From an uncultured Clostridia bacterium (GTDB lineage: Bacteria; Bacillota; Clostridia; Oscillospirales; Ruminococcaceae), in the NCBI GenBank assembly GCA_947626755.1, contig CANQTP010000018.1:1-43081 (forward strand): DNA of 43,081 nucleotides, given 5' to 3'. The notes beneath the pieces are model-generated. The model saw only the letters and a list, made by a program, of their open reading frames with translations. It was not told where the DNA came from and searched no databases. Below, piece by piece: positions 8,891 to 17,608 of this stretch (its first letter is position 1; each line of letters opens with the position of its first letter). The position numbers were made by a program, and so were the translations under genes.

Positions 8891-8962
8891 CGGTTCGCAT
8901 AACACGTTTTGTCATTTTGTGCTTGCTGAAATTTAATTACAGATAAATTAAAAATATTATAA

Positions 8963-10372
8963 TTAAGACTCTGCTTTGCCGCTTTCCTTCTTTACAACGG
9001 CAAATGCCTGTCTCAGGTTTGAAACTCCGTAAATATGCATATTATACTTGCTCGGATCAATGTTCCGCAAAGCCTGCTTGGGAATGATACACTCGGTAAA
9101 GCCCAGCCGCTGCGCTTCCTGTATCCTCTGGGGAATGTTGGACGTGTTCCGCACTTCGCCGCCCAAGCCTATTTCTCCGAAAGCGATCAGCTTTTCGCTT
9201 ATGGGAATATCAAAATATCCGCTGTATGCCGCAAGGGCAACAGGCAGATCTCCCGCAGGCTCGTCAAGACGGAATCCGCCTACAATGTTGAGATAAACGT
9301 CCAGCGTTCCGAAAAACATTCCCATTCGCTTTTCAAGAACTGCAATTATTATTGCAAGACGGTTATAGTCAAATCCCGTGGACGTCCGTTTCGGAGCGGA
9401 AAATGTGCTTTTTGTGACAAGAGCCTGAACTTCCGCAAGGATCGGGCGGCTGCCTTCCATTATGCAGGCAACGCAAGTCCCCGAGATACCGACGGGACGT
9501 CCGCTGAGAAGCATGAGCGAAGGATTTTCCACTTCTTCAAGACCGTTGTCGCACATCTCAAAAACGCCTATTTCATTGGTAGAACCGTAACGGTTCTTTA
9601 CTGCGCGGAGTATCCTGTAGCTGAGGTGACGTTCTCCCTCAAAATACAGAACGGTGTCAACGATGTGTTCCATGACTTTCGGACCTGCGATAGCGCCGTC
9701 CTTGTTCACATGACCTACTATAAATATAGGTATTTCTTCGGATTTTGCCGTCCGCATGAAAAGATTTGTGCATTCCCTTACTTGTGTTATGCTTCCCGCG
9801 CTTGAATTGATCTCGCTGATGTTCATGGTCTGGATAGAGTCTATAATTGCAATATCGGGTTTATGCACCGAGATCGTATTTGCCGCCGCGTGAGCGTCAT
9901 TTGTGGAGAGCAGCGACAGATTTTCCGTGTCAACGCCCAGCCTCTGGGCGCGTATCTTAATCTGGCGGATACTTTCCTCTCCCGAAATGTACAGTATGGT
10001 GTGTTCCTCGCCGAGGAATTTGCATATCTGCAAAAGAATGGTGGATTTTCCTATTCCCGGTTCTCCGCCCAGAAGTACGAGAGAACCTTTCACAAGTCCT
10101 CCGCCCAGAACTCGATTAAGTTCGTTTATTCCCGTAGAATAGCGGACGTCCTCATCAACATCTATCCCCGAAAGCGTTCTGACTTCCGAGGAAAGATCAA
10201 TGGTTTTTATGGAAGATACTGCCTTTCCTGCCGAAGCTTTTGCAGGGGAAACGTCAACAACGTCCTCCTCAAAAGTGTTCCATTCCCCGCAGGAAGGGCA
10301 TTTTCCGTTCCATTTTGGACTTTCATAACCGCATTGACTGCATATGTAGACTGTTTTTAACTTTCCTGCCAT
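8963..10372 (-). CDS. radA: DNA repair protein RadA (Sms)
   Basis: A RecA-like helicase that assists branch migration during recombinational repair. The 469-residue protein has the complete RadA layout: N-terminal zinc finger (Cys11, Cys14, Cys25, Cys28), Walker A EPGIGKST at about 104-111, the RadA-specific KNRYG motif in the middle (usual form KNRFG), and the C-terminal Lon-protease-like domain with no sign of truncation. The ATG is 18 bp downstream of the amidase gene, so the two are probably cotranscribed, and a strong terminator follows. In many Firmicutes radA lies beside clpC or disA; neither is seen here. Confidence 0.96.
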   Translation of the reverse strand: MAGKLKTVYICSQCGYESPKWNGKCPSCGEWNTFEEDVVDVSPAKASAGKAVSSIKTIDLSSEVRTLSGIDVDEDVRYSTGINELNRVLGGGLVKGSLVLLGGEPGIGKSTILLQICKFLGEEHTILYISGEESIRQIKIRAQRLGVDTENLSLLSTNDAHAAANTISVHKPDIAIIDSIQTMNISEINSSAGSITQVRECTNLFMRTAKSEEIPIFIVGHVNKDGAIAGPKVMEHIVDTVLYFEGERHLSYRILRAVKNRYGSTNEIGVFEMCDNGLEEVENPSLMLLSGRPVGISGTCVACIMEGSRPILAEVQALVTKSTFSAPKRTSTGFDYNRLAIIIAVLEKRMGMFFGTLDVYLNIVGGFRLDEPAGDLPVALAAYSGYFDIPISEKLIAFGEIGLGGEVRNTSNIPQRIQEAQRLGFTECIIPKQALRNIDPSKYNMHIYGVSNLRQAFAVVKKESGKAES

Positions 10373-10390
10373 TTTACGCTCCTTGATTTT

Positions 10391-11116
10391 TTATGCCTCG
10401 TAAGTATCGGCAAATTCGTTTATTCCCGAAAATATCGTAAACGCCACTTTCTCCTGATAGCTTCTGTCGGTAAGCTTTGCGGCTTCTTCGGGATTGGAAA
10501 GGAAACCGCATTCTATCATGACTGTCGGGTTATTGCAGTAATAGCAAAGATACAGCTCATCGCCGCAAAGTTTTATCTCCCGCTGATTGTCGGGCTGAAG
10601 ATCTGCAGCGAATTTCTGCTGCATTATGTAAGCCAGATCTTCACTTGCGGGATTTGTGTCACTGTAAAACATCTGCGCTCCGTGATAAACAGGGTCGCTG
10701 AATGTGTTCTGATGGATAGAAACGCAGACCGCATTTGGATATTTGTTAAAAATATCCAGTCTGTTCTCCATATCGGAAATTTTCTGATTCCGTATGCCCG
10801 TAACGCCTTTGTCGTGAATGGACATATCCCTGTCGCGGGTAACTTCCACATCATACCCGAAAAGTCTGCTCATATCCCTTACAGATAGCAGGATATTCAG
10901 GTTAATGCCCTTTTCCGTCTTTCCGTCCGCAGTGGAGCAGCCGCCGTCAATACCGCCATGTCCCGCATCGAGAACAATAACAGGAGCGTCCTGTTCCACA
11001 GTATTGCTTTCAACAGTTACCACATCGTCTATCTGCGCGGCGGCATAGCAGATAACTCCGATACACGCAATAAACGTCATCACCACAAATGCGGCGTTCC
11101 ATCTTATCTTTTTCAT
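10391..11116 (-). CDS. N-acetylmuramoyl-L-alanine amidase, CwlD-like
   Basis: An amidase_3-family zinc hydrolase that removes stem peptides from peptidoglycan. The 241-residue protein has an N-terminal membrane segment or uncleaved signal (about 7-27), a short linker, then the catalytic domain with all expected metal and catalytic residues: His in LDAGHGG, Glu in EKGINLN, His in VSIHQNTF and Glu in MIECGFLSN. There is no separate cell-wall-binding domain. Size and layout match CwlD, which makes muramic-lactam during spore cortex formation, but the sequence alone does not separate it from other single-domain amidases. Good AGGT-type RBS before the ATG. Confidence 0.85.
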   Translation of the reverse strand: MKKIRWNAAFVVMTFIACIGVICYAAAQIDDVVTVESNTVEQDAPVIVLDAGHGGIDGGCSTADGKTEKGINLNILLSVRDMSRLFGYDVEVTRDRDMSIHDKGVTGIRNQKISDMENRLDIFNKYPNAVCVSIHQNTFSDPVYHGAQMFYSDTNPASEDLAYIMQQKFAADLQPDNQREIKLCGDELYLCYYCNNPTVMIECGFLSNPEEAAKLTDRSYQEKVAFTIFSGINEFADTYEA

Positions 11117-11491
11117 AGAATACCTCCAAACAGCTTGTTTTATTGTATACTATGAAAATATCGGGGCTTGTATTACAATTTCTGCGGAAAAATTCCGCCG
11201 TCCGCCTTATTGACGCGGCTGTTTCGGACATTCAGAATTAAATAATTATATCATATTTTACAAATATCCTCAAGGCAAATTGTTGATTTTTGACTTAATA
11301 AACAAGCGTTCAACACACAATTTGTTGAATTGCACATACATACCCATAGCGTTTATTAACGCTTGTTAGAGATGTTGTGTTAAATTTTTTATTAAAACTA
11401 TTGAAATTATTAACGAAATATGTTATAATAAGTCCATGATGTGCAGTTTGCTGCACGGGCAATAAGGATTTTATAAAAGGAGCTGTTACAT
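11117..11491. other. divergent intergenic region with competing hairpins
   Basis: A 375-bp gap between the divergent amidase and SPFH genes. It contains AACAAGCGTT (11301-11310), which can pair over 10 bp with AACGCTTGTT (11358-11367). The right arm can instead pair with the adjacent AGCGTT (11348-11353) in a 6-bp stem with a 4-nt loop. These structures lie upstream of the SPFH promoter at 11401-11429, so they are not in that transcript. They may be an operator region, or part of a small RNA. No ORF with an RBS is evident here. Confidence 0.5.
11401..11429 (+). promoter_or_regulatory. sigma-A promoter of the SPFH operon
   Basis: -35 TTGAAA (11401-11406), 17-bp spacer, -10 TATAAT (11424-11429), with TG at 11421-11422 giving an extended -10 (TGTTATAAT). 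Start of transcription is expected near 11436, leaving a leader of about 55 nt before the SPFH start codon. Confidence 0.8.
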
Positions 11492-12808
11492 ATGGGTCTT
11501 ATCAAAGCCGCAGTCGATGCAGTAAAGGGAACTTTAGCAGATCAGTGGAAGGAATACTTCTATTGTGAAGCTCTCCCCACCGATGTCCTTGTGAGAAAGG
11601 GTCAGAAAAAGACGGGCGGAAAATCGTCAAGCGACAACATTATCTCTCAGGGATCGGGAATTGCCGTTGCGGACGGTCAGTGCATGATAATCGTTGAACA
11701 GGGCAAGATACTTGATGTCTGCGCCGAACCGGGTGAGTATACATTCAATATTTCCGGCGAGCCCACTATTTTTGCAGGCGATCTGGGAACGACTATAAAG
11801 GAGACTTTCGCAAGCCTTGGTTCAAGGATCGCTCACGGCGGTGAAGCTGCCAGAGATACGAGAGTTTACTATTTCAATACCAAAGAGATCATCGGCAATA
11901 AGTACGGAACGCCGTCCCCTGTGTCTTTCAGAGTGGTCGACAAGAATATCGGACTGGATATTGACGTTTCTATCAGGTGCAACGGCGAATATTCCTATAA
12001 GATCGTAGACCCGCTGCTGTTCTATACGAACGTTTGCGGAAATGTTTCCAACGAATACCGCCGCAGCGAAATAGACAGCACTTTAAAAGTCGAGCTTATG
12101 ACAGCTCTCCAGCCCGCTTTCGGAAAAATTTCCGAAATGGGTATCAGGTACAGCTCTCTTCCTGCCCATACAATGGATATTGCGGACGCTCTTAATGAAG
12201 TCCTTTCCAAGAAATGGACGGAACTCCGCGGAATCAAAATTTCCTCTTTCGGCATAAATCCCGTAACACTTTCTCCCGAAGATGAAAAGATGATAAAGGA
12301 TCTCCAGCGCACAGCCGTTATGCGTGATCCGGGCATGGCTGCCGCTTCTCTTGTGGAAGCTCAGGGCGATGCTATGAAAGCTGCCGCTTCAAACAGCGCG
12401 GGAGCAATGACAGGTTTTGTGGGCATGGGAATGGCTCAGCAGGCAGGCGGTCTGAACGCGCAGGCTCTTTACGGAATGGCTGCCCGGAATTCTCAGAACG
12501 CGCAGAACTCTAATACATCTGCGTCGCAAGCTTCTGATCCCGAACAGTGGAAATGCTCCTGCGGCGCGGTGAATACCACAAAATTCTGCACGGAATGCGG
12601 CAAGCCGAAGCCTTCCGCAAACGGCTGGACCTGCTCCTGCGGAGCGGTAAACAAGGGAAAATTCTGCTCGGAATGCGGAAAGCCCAAGCCGGCGGGCGAA
12701 CCCCTTTACCGCTGCGACAAGTGCGGCTGGGAACCCGAAGATCCGAAGAATCCTCCTAAGTTCTGTCCCGAATGCGGAGATGTTTTCAATGACAGCGATA
12801 AGGTCTGA
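11492..12808 (+). CDS. SPFH domain protein with C-terminal zinc ribbons
   Basis: A 438-residue protein of the prokaryotic SPFH family that is often annotated as a virion core-like protein (YdjI type). The SPFH/band-7-like region spans about 25-290, followed by an Ala/Gly/Gln-rich linker. Three Cys-rich ribbons follow. Two are nearly identical (CSCGAVN...FCxECGKPKP), and the third has CDKCGW...FCPECGD. No membrane segment is seen, so it is presumably a peripheral membrane scaffold. An AAAGGAGC RBS precedes the ATG. It heads a three-gene operon with a zinc-ribbon protein and a TPM protein, an association common in Firmicutes; the role is probably envelope stress or membrane organisation, by inference. 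Confidence 0.85.
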   Translation: MGLIKAAVDAVKGTLADQWKEYFYCEALPTDVLVRKGQKKTGGKSSSDNIISQGSGIAVADGQCMIIVEQGKILDVCAEPGEYTFNISGEPTIFAGDLGTTIKETFASLGSRIAHGGEAARDTRVYYFNTKEIIGNKYGTPSPVSFRVVDKNIGLDIDVSIRCNGEYSYKIVDPLLFYTNVCGNVSNEYRRSEIDSTLKVELMTALQPAFGKISEMGIRYSSLPAHTMDIADALNEVLSKKWTELRGIKISSFGINPVTLSPEDEKMIKDLQRTAVMRDPGMAAASLVEAQGDAMKAAASNSAGAMTGFVGMGMAQQAGGLNAQALYGMAARNSQNAQNSNTSASQASDPEQWKCSCGAVNTTKFCTECGKPKPSANGWTCSCGAVNKGKFCSECGKPKPAGEPLYRCDKCGWEPEDPKNPPKFCPECGDVFNDSDKV

Positions 12809-12826
12809 TCGGAAAGGAGCCGTTTT

Positions 12827-13906
12827 ATGGACGATCTTACCGAGTTTAAATGTCCCAACTGCGGCGGTGCGGTAGAGTTCAACAGCGCAGGTCAGAACAT
12901 GAAATGTCCCTACTGCGACGCGGAATTTGATATTAACGGTTTAAAAGAATATAGCGATGTCTGCCGTCAGGAAACAGGGGACGATATTGAATGGCGTACA
13001 AGCGGCGCGGAATGGTCTGCTGAGGACAGCAAGGGAATGAAAGTTTACACCTGCCGGAGCTGCGGCGGACAGATAGTTGCCGATGAGACAACTGCCGCTT
13101 CTGCCTGTCCGTACTGTGATAATCCCATAGTCATGACAGGACAGTTTGAGGGCGGTTCAAAGCCCGATCTGGTGATCCCTTTCAAGATAGACAAAAAGCA
13201 GGCGGAAGCTGCTCTGAAGCAGCACCTGAAAGGCAAGTTCCTGCTGCCGAAAAGCTTTTCAAGCGACAGCCGCATAGAGGAGATCAAGGGGCTTTATGTT
13301 CCGTTCTGGCTCTTCGACTGCGACGCGGAAGCCCATACCCGTTACAAGGCAACGCGCATTCGCACATGGATCTCGGGGAATTACACTTATACCGAAACTT
13401 CCCACTATCTTGTGACCCGTGACGGGGAAATAAGCTTTGACAAAGTTCCTGCGGACGGTTCCTCAAAGATGCCCGATGATTTTTCCCAGTCGGTAGAACC
13501 TTACAGATATGCCGATTGTGTGGATTTCAACCCGGCTTATCTTGCGGGCTATCTGGCGGATAAATATGATGTTGAATCTGAACAGTGCGCGCAAACCGTA
13601 AATCTTCGTATCCACAAAAGCACCGAGGACGTGTTCAGAGGTACTGTGCAGGGCTATGCGTCGGTAGTTCAAGAATCCGCAAATATCCGTCTGAAACGGG
13701 GACAGGCACTTTATGCTCTTATGCCCGTCTGGGTGCTCAGCACTAATTATCACGGGCAGATCTACCGCTTTGCAATGAACGGTCAGACAGGTAAATTTGT
13801 GGGCGATCTTCCCGTTGACAAGGGACGTTTCTGGGGATTGTTCGCGGCGATAACGGCTGCCGTGACGGCGCTCTCGTTCTGGTTTATGTCGGCTATGAGC
13901 TTTTAA
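12827..13906 (+). CDS. TFIIB-type zinc ribbon membrane protein
   Basis: A 359-residue protein with two N-terminal zinc ribbons (CPNCGG...CPYCDA at about 9-29 and CRSCGG...CPYCDN at about 72-94). A long mixed domain of unknown function (about 110-325) includes a VPFWLFDCDAEAHTRY stretch, and a C-terminal transmembrane segment (about 335-355) ends at the C-terminus. Family members are usually called TFIIB-type zinc ribbon-containing proteins, although nothing suggests a transcription role. It starts 18 bp after the SPFH stop with a GGAAAGGAG RBS. Its place between an SPFH scaffold and a TPM protein suggests a shared membrane assembly. Confidence 0.8.
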   Translation: MDDLTEFKCPNCGGAVEFNSAGQNMKCPYCDAEFDINGLKEYSDVCRQETGDDIEWRTSGAEWSAEDSKGMKVYTCRSCGGQIVADETTAASACPYCDNPIVMTGQFEGGSKPDLVIPFKIDKKQAEAALKQHLKGKFLLPKSFSSDSRIEEIKGLYVPFWLFDCDAEAHTRYKATRIRTWISGNYTYTETSHYLVTRDGEISFDKVPADGSSKMPDDFSQSVEPYRYADCVDFNPAYLAGYLADKYDVESEQCAQTVNLRIHKSTEDVFRGTVQGYASVVQESANIRLKRGQALYALMPVWVLSTNYHGQIYRFAMNGQTGKFVGDLPVDKGRFWGLFAAITAAVTALSFWFMSAMSF

Positions 13907-13918
13907 GGGGGAATATCT

Positions 13919-14746
13919 GTGAAATTTCTTAAAAATATTCTTGCCCTTGTAATTGCGCTGACGGCTGTTCTCGTGCTGAATGTAAACGTTTCGGCGGAAA
14001 ATTCCGACAAGGTCGTCGACAATGCGGATATTCTCACCGATTCGGAAGAAAACGAGCTTGAAAAGGATATTCTCGGAATAATCGAGGAACACGGCAGAAA
14101 ATATGATATTGCCGTTATTACCACATACGGCACCGGCGGAATGGGCATTGAAGCCTTTGCGGATGATTTCTACGACTATAACGGCTACGGCTACGGCTCG
14201 GAATACAGCGGAATAATCCTTGCGGTTGATATGGAAAGCCGCCGTTATCAGCTTTCCACCTGCGGAGAGGGGATAACGGTCTTTACCGATTACGGGCTTG
14301 AATACATAGAGGACGGATTTTTAAGTTATCTCAGCAGCGGCAATAACGCCGCGGCGTTCTGCGAATATGCGGAATGTGCGGGAACACTTATTGAGTATTA
14401 CGAAAGCCACGGCAAGGCATATGATGTAGGCGTAAACAGACCAAAACCGCGGTATTTCCTTTATTTTGTATGCGCGCTGATATTCGGAAGCATAATCGGA
14501 TTTACGGTTTGTATGTGCATGAAAAATCAGCTTAAAAGCGTTAATTTTCAAGCAAATGCTGCAAATTATGTGCGGCAGGGAAGTTTCCATGTTACAAATT
14601 CGCGGGATATGTTCTTATACAGAACTGTTTCGCGGGTGAAACATGAAACGAGCAGTTCGGGCGGAAGTTCGGGAAGAAGCGGCGGAAGTTCCACACACCA
14701 CAGTTCAAGCGGCAGAAGCCACGGCGGACGCGGCGGAAGCTTCTGA
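13919..14746 (+). CDS. TPM domain protein, secreted and membrane-anchored
   Basis: A 275-residue protein with a signal peptide (about 1-26), a TPM (YgcG-type) domain at about 30-155 starting VVDNADILTDSEENELE, a transmembrane helix (about 178-198), and a cytosolic tail rich in Ser, Gly and His that ends in an RSHGGRGGSF-like stretch typical of this family. TPM domains of this type have been linked to membrane protein quality control and, in plants, photosystem repair; the bacterial role is not settled. The start is GTG at 13919, with AAGGGGGA about 7 bases before it. It is the last gene of the SPFH operon and is followed by a strong terminator. Confidence 0.85.
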   Translation: MKFLKNILALVIALTAVLVLNVNVSAENSDKVVDNADILTDSEENELEKDILGIIEEHGRKYDIAVITTYGTGGMGIEAFADDFYDYNGYGYGSEYSGIILAVDMESRRYQLSTCGEGITVFTDYGLEYIEDGFLSYLSSGNNAAAFCEYAECAGTLIEYYESHGKAYDVGVNRPKPRYFLYFVCALIFGSIIGFTVCMCMKNQLKSVNFQANAANYVRQGSFHVTNSRDMFLYRTVSRVKHETSSSGGSSGRSGGSSTHHSSSGRSHGGRGGSF

Positions 14747-14758
14747 AATAGTACAAAG

Positions 14759-14787
14759 AAAGGTGCAGCACTCGGCTGCACCTTTTT
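14759..14787 (+). terminator. bidirectional terminator between convergent genes
   Basis: AGGTGCAG (14761-14768) pairs with CTGCACCT (14776-14783) across a 7-nt loop, extended by A-T pairs. It is followed by T-rich sequence on the plus strand and, for minus-strand reading, by a T-rich run too. It ends the SPFH operon and overlaps the stop codon of the convergent GGDEF-EAL gene, so it may serve both. Confidence 0.9.
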
Positions 14788-17404
14788 ATTTGGAAATTAT
14801 AAAGTCCTCCTGAGACGGGTCGCTGTCATCGCCTTCGGAGTTTTCACTTTCCTTTCGGCGGCGCTCTTTCTCATCTGCAAGTCGCCGCTCGTTTTCTTCA
14901 AGCTTGCGCTTATCGGGCTTGTGGAGCGCATCGTATTTTTCCACAAATTCGATGGCGTCCGCTTCTTCAAGCGGCTTGCTCATCAGGAATCCCTGAATGT
15001 AGTCGCACTTCATCTTTGCAAGGAATTTGTACTGCTCCACAGTTTCAATTCCTTCCGCGACCGTGTGTATACCGAGATTGTGAACAAGATCAATTATCGA
15101 GTCGGTGATGGCATAGTCTCTCTGGTTGTTGTTTATCTCGTCAATGAACGATTTGTCGATCTTCAGGCACTTGATGGGGAAGTTTTTAAGATAATTCAGT
15201 GACGAATAACCCGTTCCGAAATCGTCCAGCGCAAGCGCGATGCCCATATCGTTTATCTCATTGATTACCTTGCTCTTGGAATCGGTAAAGTCTATAAGCG
15301 TGCTTTCCGTTATTTCAAGCTGGATATTTTTAGGGTTTACATGAGTTATCTCAATTACTCTCTTGACGTGTTCGATGTAATCATCTCTGCGGAGCTGCAC
15401 GGGGGAAACGTTTATCGACATGATAACATCGGGGTTAAGTGTTTCATTTATTTTTGTAAGAGTTCTGCAGGCACTTTCAAATATCCATGTTCCGATCTGT
15501 ACGATAGCGCCGCTTTCTTCGGCAACGTTTATGAAATCCGTGGGGGAGACAAGTCCGAACTCGGGACTTATCCAGCGCAGAAGCACTTCAAATCCGTGAA
15601 TATCACAGGTGTCCGCTGCGATTATCGGCTGATAGTGCAGGCAGAGTTCGCCTTTTTCAAGGGCTTCATTCAGGCTGCGTGCGATAACGGCTTTGCTCAT
15701 AAGGCTGTTCTTGCGGCTTGAATTGGTATAGAAAGCAACTCTGTCCTTGCCGCTTTCTTTTGCGCGGTGAAGAGCCATTTCCGCGTCTCTGAGAAGCAGG
15801 TCGGGCGTAAGGTCGTCATTCGGATAGATAGAAACGCCTATGGAAAATTTTACATATATTTTGTCATTAAGTATTTCAAGAGGCTTGTTGAAACAATTGT
15901 GGAGACGTTCAATAACAGTGTGAACTTCGGAATAATCGTTGTCAAACTCTTTAAGAAGTATGAACTCATCACCGCTGAATCGGAACATCGTCACATCTGA
16001 GGAAAGCTGCTCCTTCATTATTGATGCAAAAGAACAGAGAACAGCGTCTCCGAAATTATGTCCGAGAGTTTCGTTCAGCCATTTGAAGTTGTCGATATCA
16101 ATAAACATTACTGCGAAACGGCTTCTGCCTTCTTCGCGCGTCTGTATAATGTCTTCCATGTATTCATAAAGTTTGCTGCGGTTGTAAAGTCCTGTAAGAG
16201 TGTCAATGTAAGTGTAGTTTCTTATGACGTTATTTTCTGACTGTAAAATTTCAGCAATGCTGTTGATATTTTTCCCGATAGCGCCGAATTCGTTTTTAGC
16301 GGCGGAAGTTACGCGGTAGTTGTAATTTTCATTTACAAGTTCATCAGTGCATATGCGTATTTCGCGGAGCGGCGAACTTTCACGGTGGATCAGATCCGTA
16401 ATTATCATTATCAGCAGTGCGCAAAGACAAGTAAGGATCACCATTCTCTGTACGAACATGGTATAGATATTCTTATTCTTAGCTGCGCTGTCGAAAAGCA
16501 CGATAATATTCCAGCCTGTCACATCGCTTGTTTTGCGGTAGTAATATACTATTTCGCCTTTTTCCGAAACAAAGCTGTCGATCTCCTCCGCGAAGAAATC
16601 CGTGCGGCTTATCATATTTGTCAAAGGCGCATCGTCCATGTTGAATTTTTGGGAGAAATCGCTGCCTGAAGGAGTATATACCGCAAATCCGTCTGCGGAA
16701 ACTATCGGGTAGCTTCCGTTCATGAAAGTATATTCCGAAAGGACGCTGAACAGAGCGGAGTATTTTACTTCCATTCCGCAGAAAGCATATGTGTAGCCGT
16801 CCGATGAGGTAACGGGAAGGACGATCGTCACAACATTTTCTTCGGGGGAGAATATGCTTTTTGCAGGTGAAGTGCATAAATAATCATATTTCATTGACAT
16901 ACGGGAGGTATATTTTGTGTACCAGAGCTGATCTTTAAGGGAATATCCGTTTAACGGCATCTGTCCGCCGCTGCCTACAAGTATGCCGCTTCTTTCCGAA
17001 ACTACCCAAGCGGAGACAATATCACTGTTTCCGCGGCAGATAGTATCAAGAGCATTCTGTATATCGCTGTAGCCTTCAAGCTTGGAAATATCTGAAACGT
17101 TTTCGACGCTGTTTAATCCCGATATAAACGTTTTAAGATGTTCGTTTTCTGCTGCAATGTCCAGCTGAGAACTTATTGACCTGACATGATCGTCAAGAAT
17201 ATCCGAGATCAGACTTCCTGTGCTGTTCATTATCTGAGAAAATTCCGATACGGCATTCATGCGGGTAAGAACGAATGACATTACTCCGAATATCACAAGC
17301 ATTATCAGTATAAATAAGGAAATGAAGATCGAGATCCTTTTGGTAAAGCTGTTATGTATTACGGACAGGAATTTATTCTGCTTTATTTGTTCTTTATCGG
17401 ACAT
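14786..17404 (-). CDS. membrane GGDEF-EAL cyclic-di-GMP enzyme
   Basis: An 872-residue sensor protein likely to make and/or degrade cyclic di-GMP. Layout: cytosolic N-terminus, TM helix (about 25-47), extracellular double-Cache-like sensor (about 50-315), second TM (about 322-342), HAMP-like linker (about 345-390), GGDEF domain (about 400-560), EAL domain (about 575-825) and a highly charged C-terminal tail. The cyclase signature reads SGDEF, a tolerated variant of GGDEF. The phosphodiesterase keeps EVL in place of EAL, plus SINVS, EITES, DDFGTG, the Lys in LKIDKSF and the Glu in AEGIE, so it appears catalytic. Which activity dominates cannot be read. It is a single gene with its own promoter at 17461-17489. 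Confidence 0.9.
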   Translation of the reverse strand: MSDKEQIKQNKFLSVIHNSFTKRISIFISLFILIMLVIFGVMSFVLTRMNAVSEFSQIMNSTGSLISDILDDHVRSISSQLDIAAENEHLKTFISGLNSVENVSDISKLEGYSDIQNALDTICRGNSDIVSAWVVSERSGILVGSGGQMPLNGYSLKDQLWYTKYTSRMSMKYDYLCTSPAKSIFSPEENVVTIVLPVTSSDGYTYAFCGMEVKYSALFSVLSEYTFMNGSYPIVSADGFAVYTPSGSDFSQKFNMDDAPLTNMISRTDFFAEEIDSFVSEKGEIVYYYRKTSDVTGWNIIVLFDSAAKNKNIYTMFVQRMVILTCLCALLIMIITDLIHRESSPLREIRICTDELVNENYNYRVTSAAKNEFGAIGKNINSIAEILQSENNVIRNYTYIDTLTGLYNRSKLYEYMEDIIQTREEGRSRFAVMFIDIDNFKWLNETLGHNFGDAVLCSFASIMKEQLSSDVTMFRFSGDEFILLKEFDNDYSEVHTVIERLHNCFNKPLEILNDKIYVKFSIGVSIYPNDDLTPDLLLRDAEMALHRAKESGKDRVAFYTNSSRKNSLMSKAVIARSLNEALEKGELCLHYQPIIAADTCDIHGFEVLLRWISPEFGLVSPTDFINVAEESGAIVQIGTWIFESACRTLTKINETLNPDVIMSINVSPVQLRRDDYIEHVKRVIEITHVNPKNIQLEITESTLIDFTDSKSKVINEINDMGIALALDDFGTGYSSLNYLKNFPIKCLKIDKSFIDEINNNQRDYAITDSIIDLVHNLGIHTVAEGIETVEQYKFLAKMKCDYIQGFLMSKPLEEADAIEFVEKYDALHKPDKRKLEENERRLADEKERRRKESENSEGDDSDPSQEDFIISK

Positions 17405-17460
17405 ATTTTATTAAAGCTCCTTTAAAATACGCTTATCATCTGAAAGATTGACCTGCAAAT

Positions 17461-17489
17461 ATTATAACACATTTCCTATAATTTTTAAA
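17461..17489 (-). promoter_or_regulatory. extended -10 promoter of the GGDEF-EAL gene
   Basis: On the minus strand: -10 TATAAT (17461-17466) preceded by TGT (extended -10), with a weak -35 TTTAAA (17484-17489) at 17 bp. Start of transcription is expected about 50 bp before the ATG. The surrounding 200-bp gap is very AT-rich and contains no other recognisable feature; no terminator for the upstream DUF1385 operon was found in it. Confidence 0.6.
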
Positions 17490-17608
17490 TAATTTTTTAT
17501 GATTTGAAAATTTTTTGACGCTTTAAACAAATTACTGCATTTTATGATACGCAAAACTATTTATTCAGACGATTTTTCTGTATATTTTTTCCTGAAATGT
17601 TATACGCG

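Noticed and set aside
8840-8962. Type III antitoxin RNA (tandem repeats) upstream of the ToxN-like gene
   Set aside because: Only a single terminator hairpin is present. No repeated unit of about 30-40 nt could be found, so an antitoxin RNA is not called.
9035-10360. Open frames of 165-256 codons on the plus strand opposite radA
   Set aside because: They are antisense shadows of a well-supported radA gene. They have no RBS and no sensible protein features.
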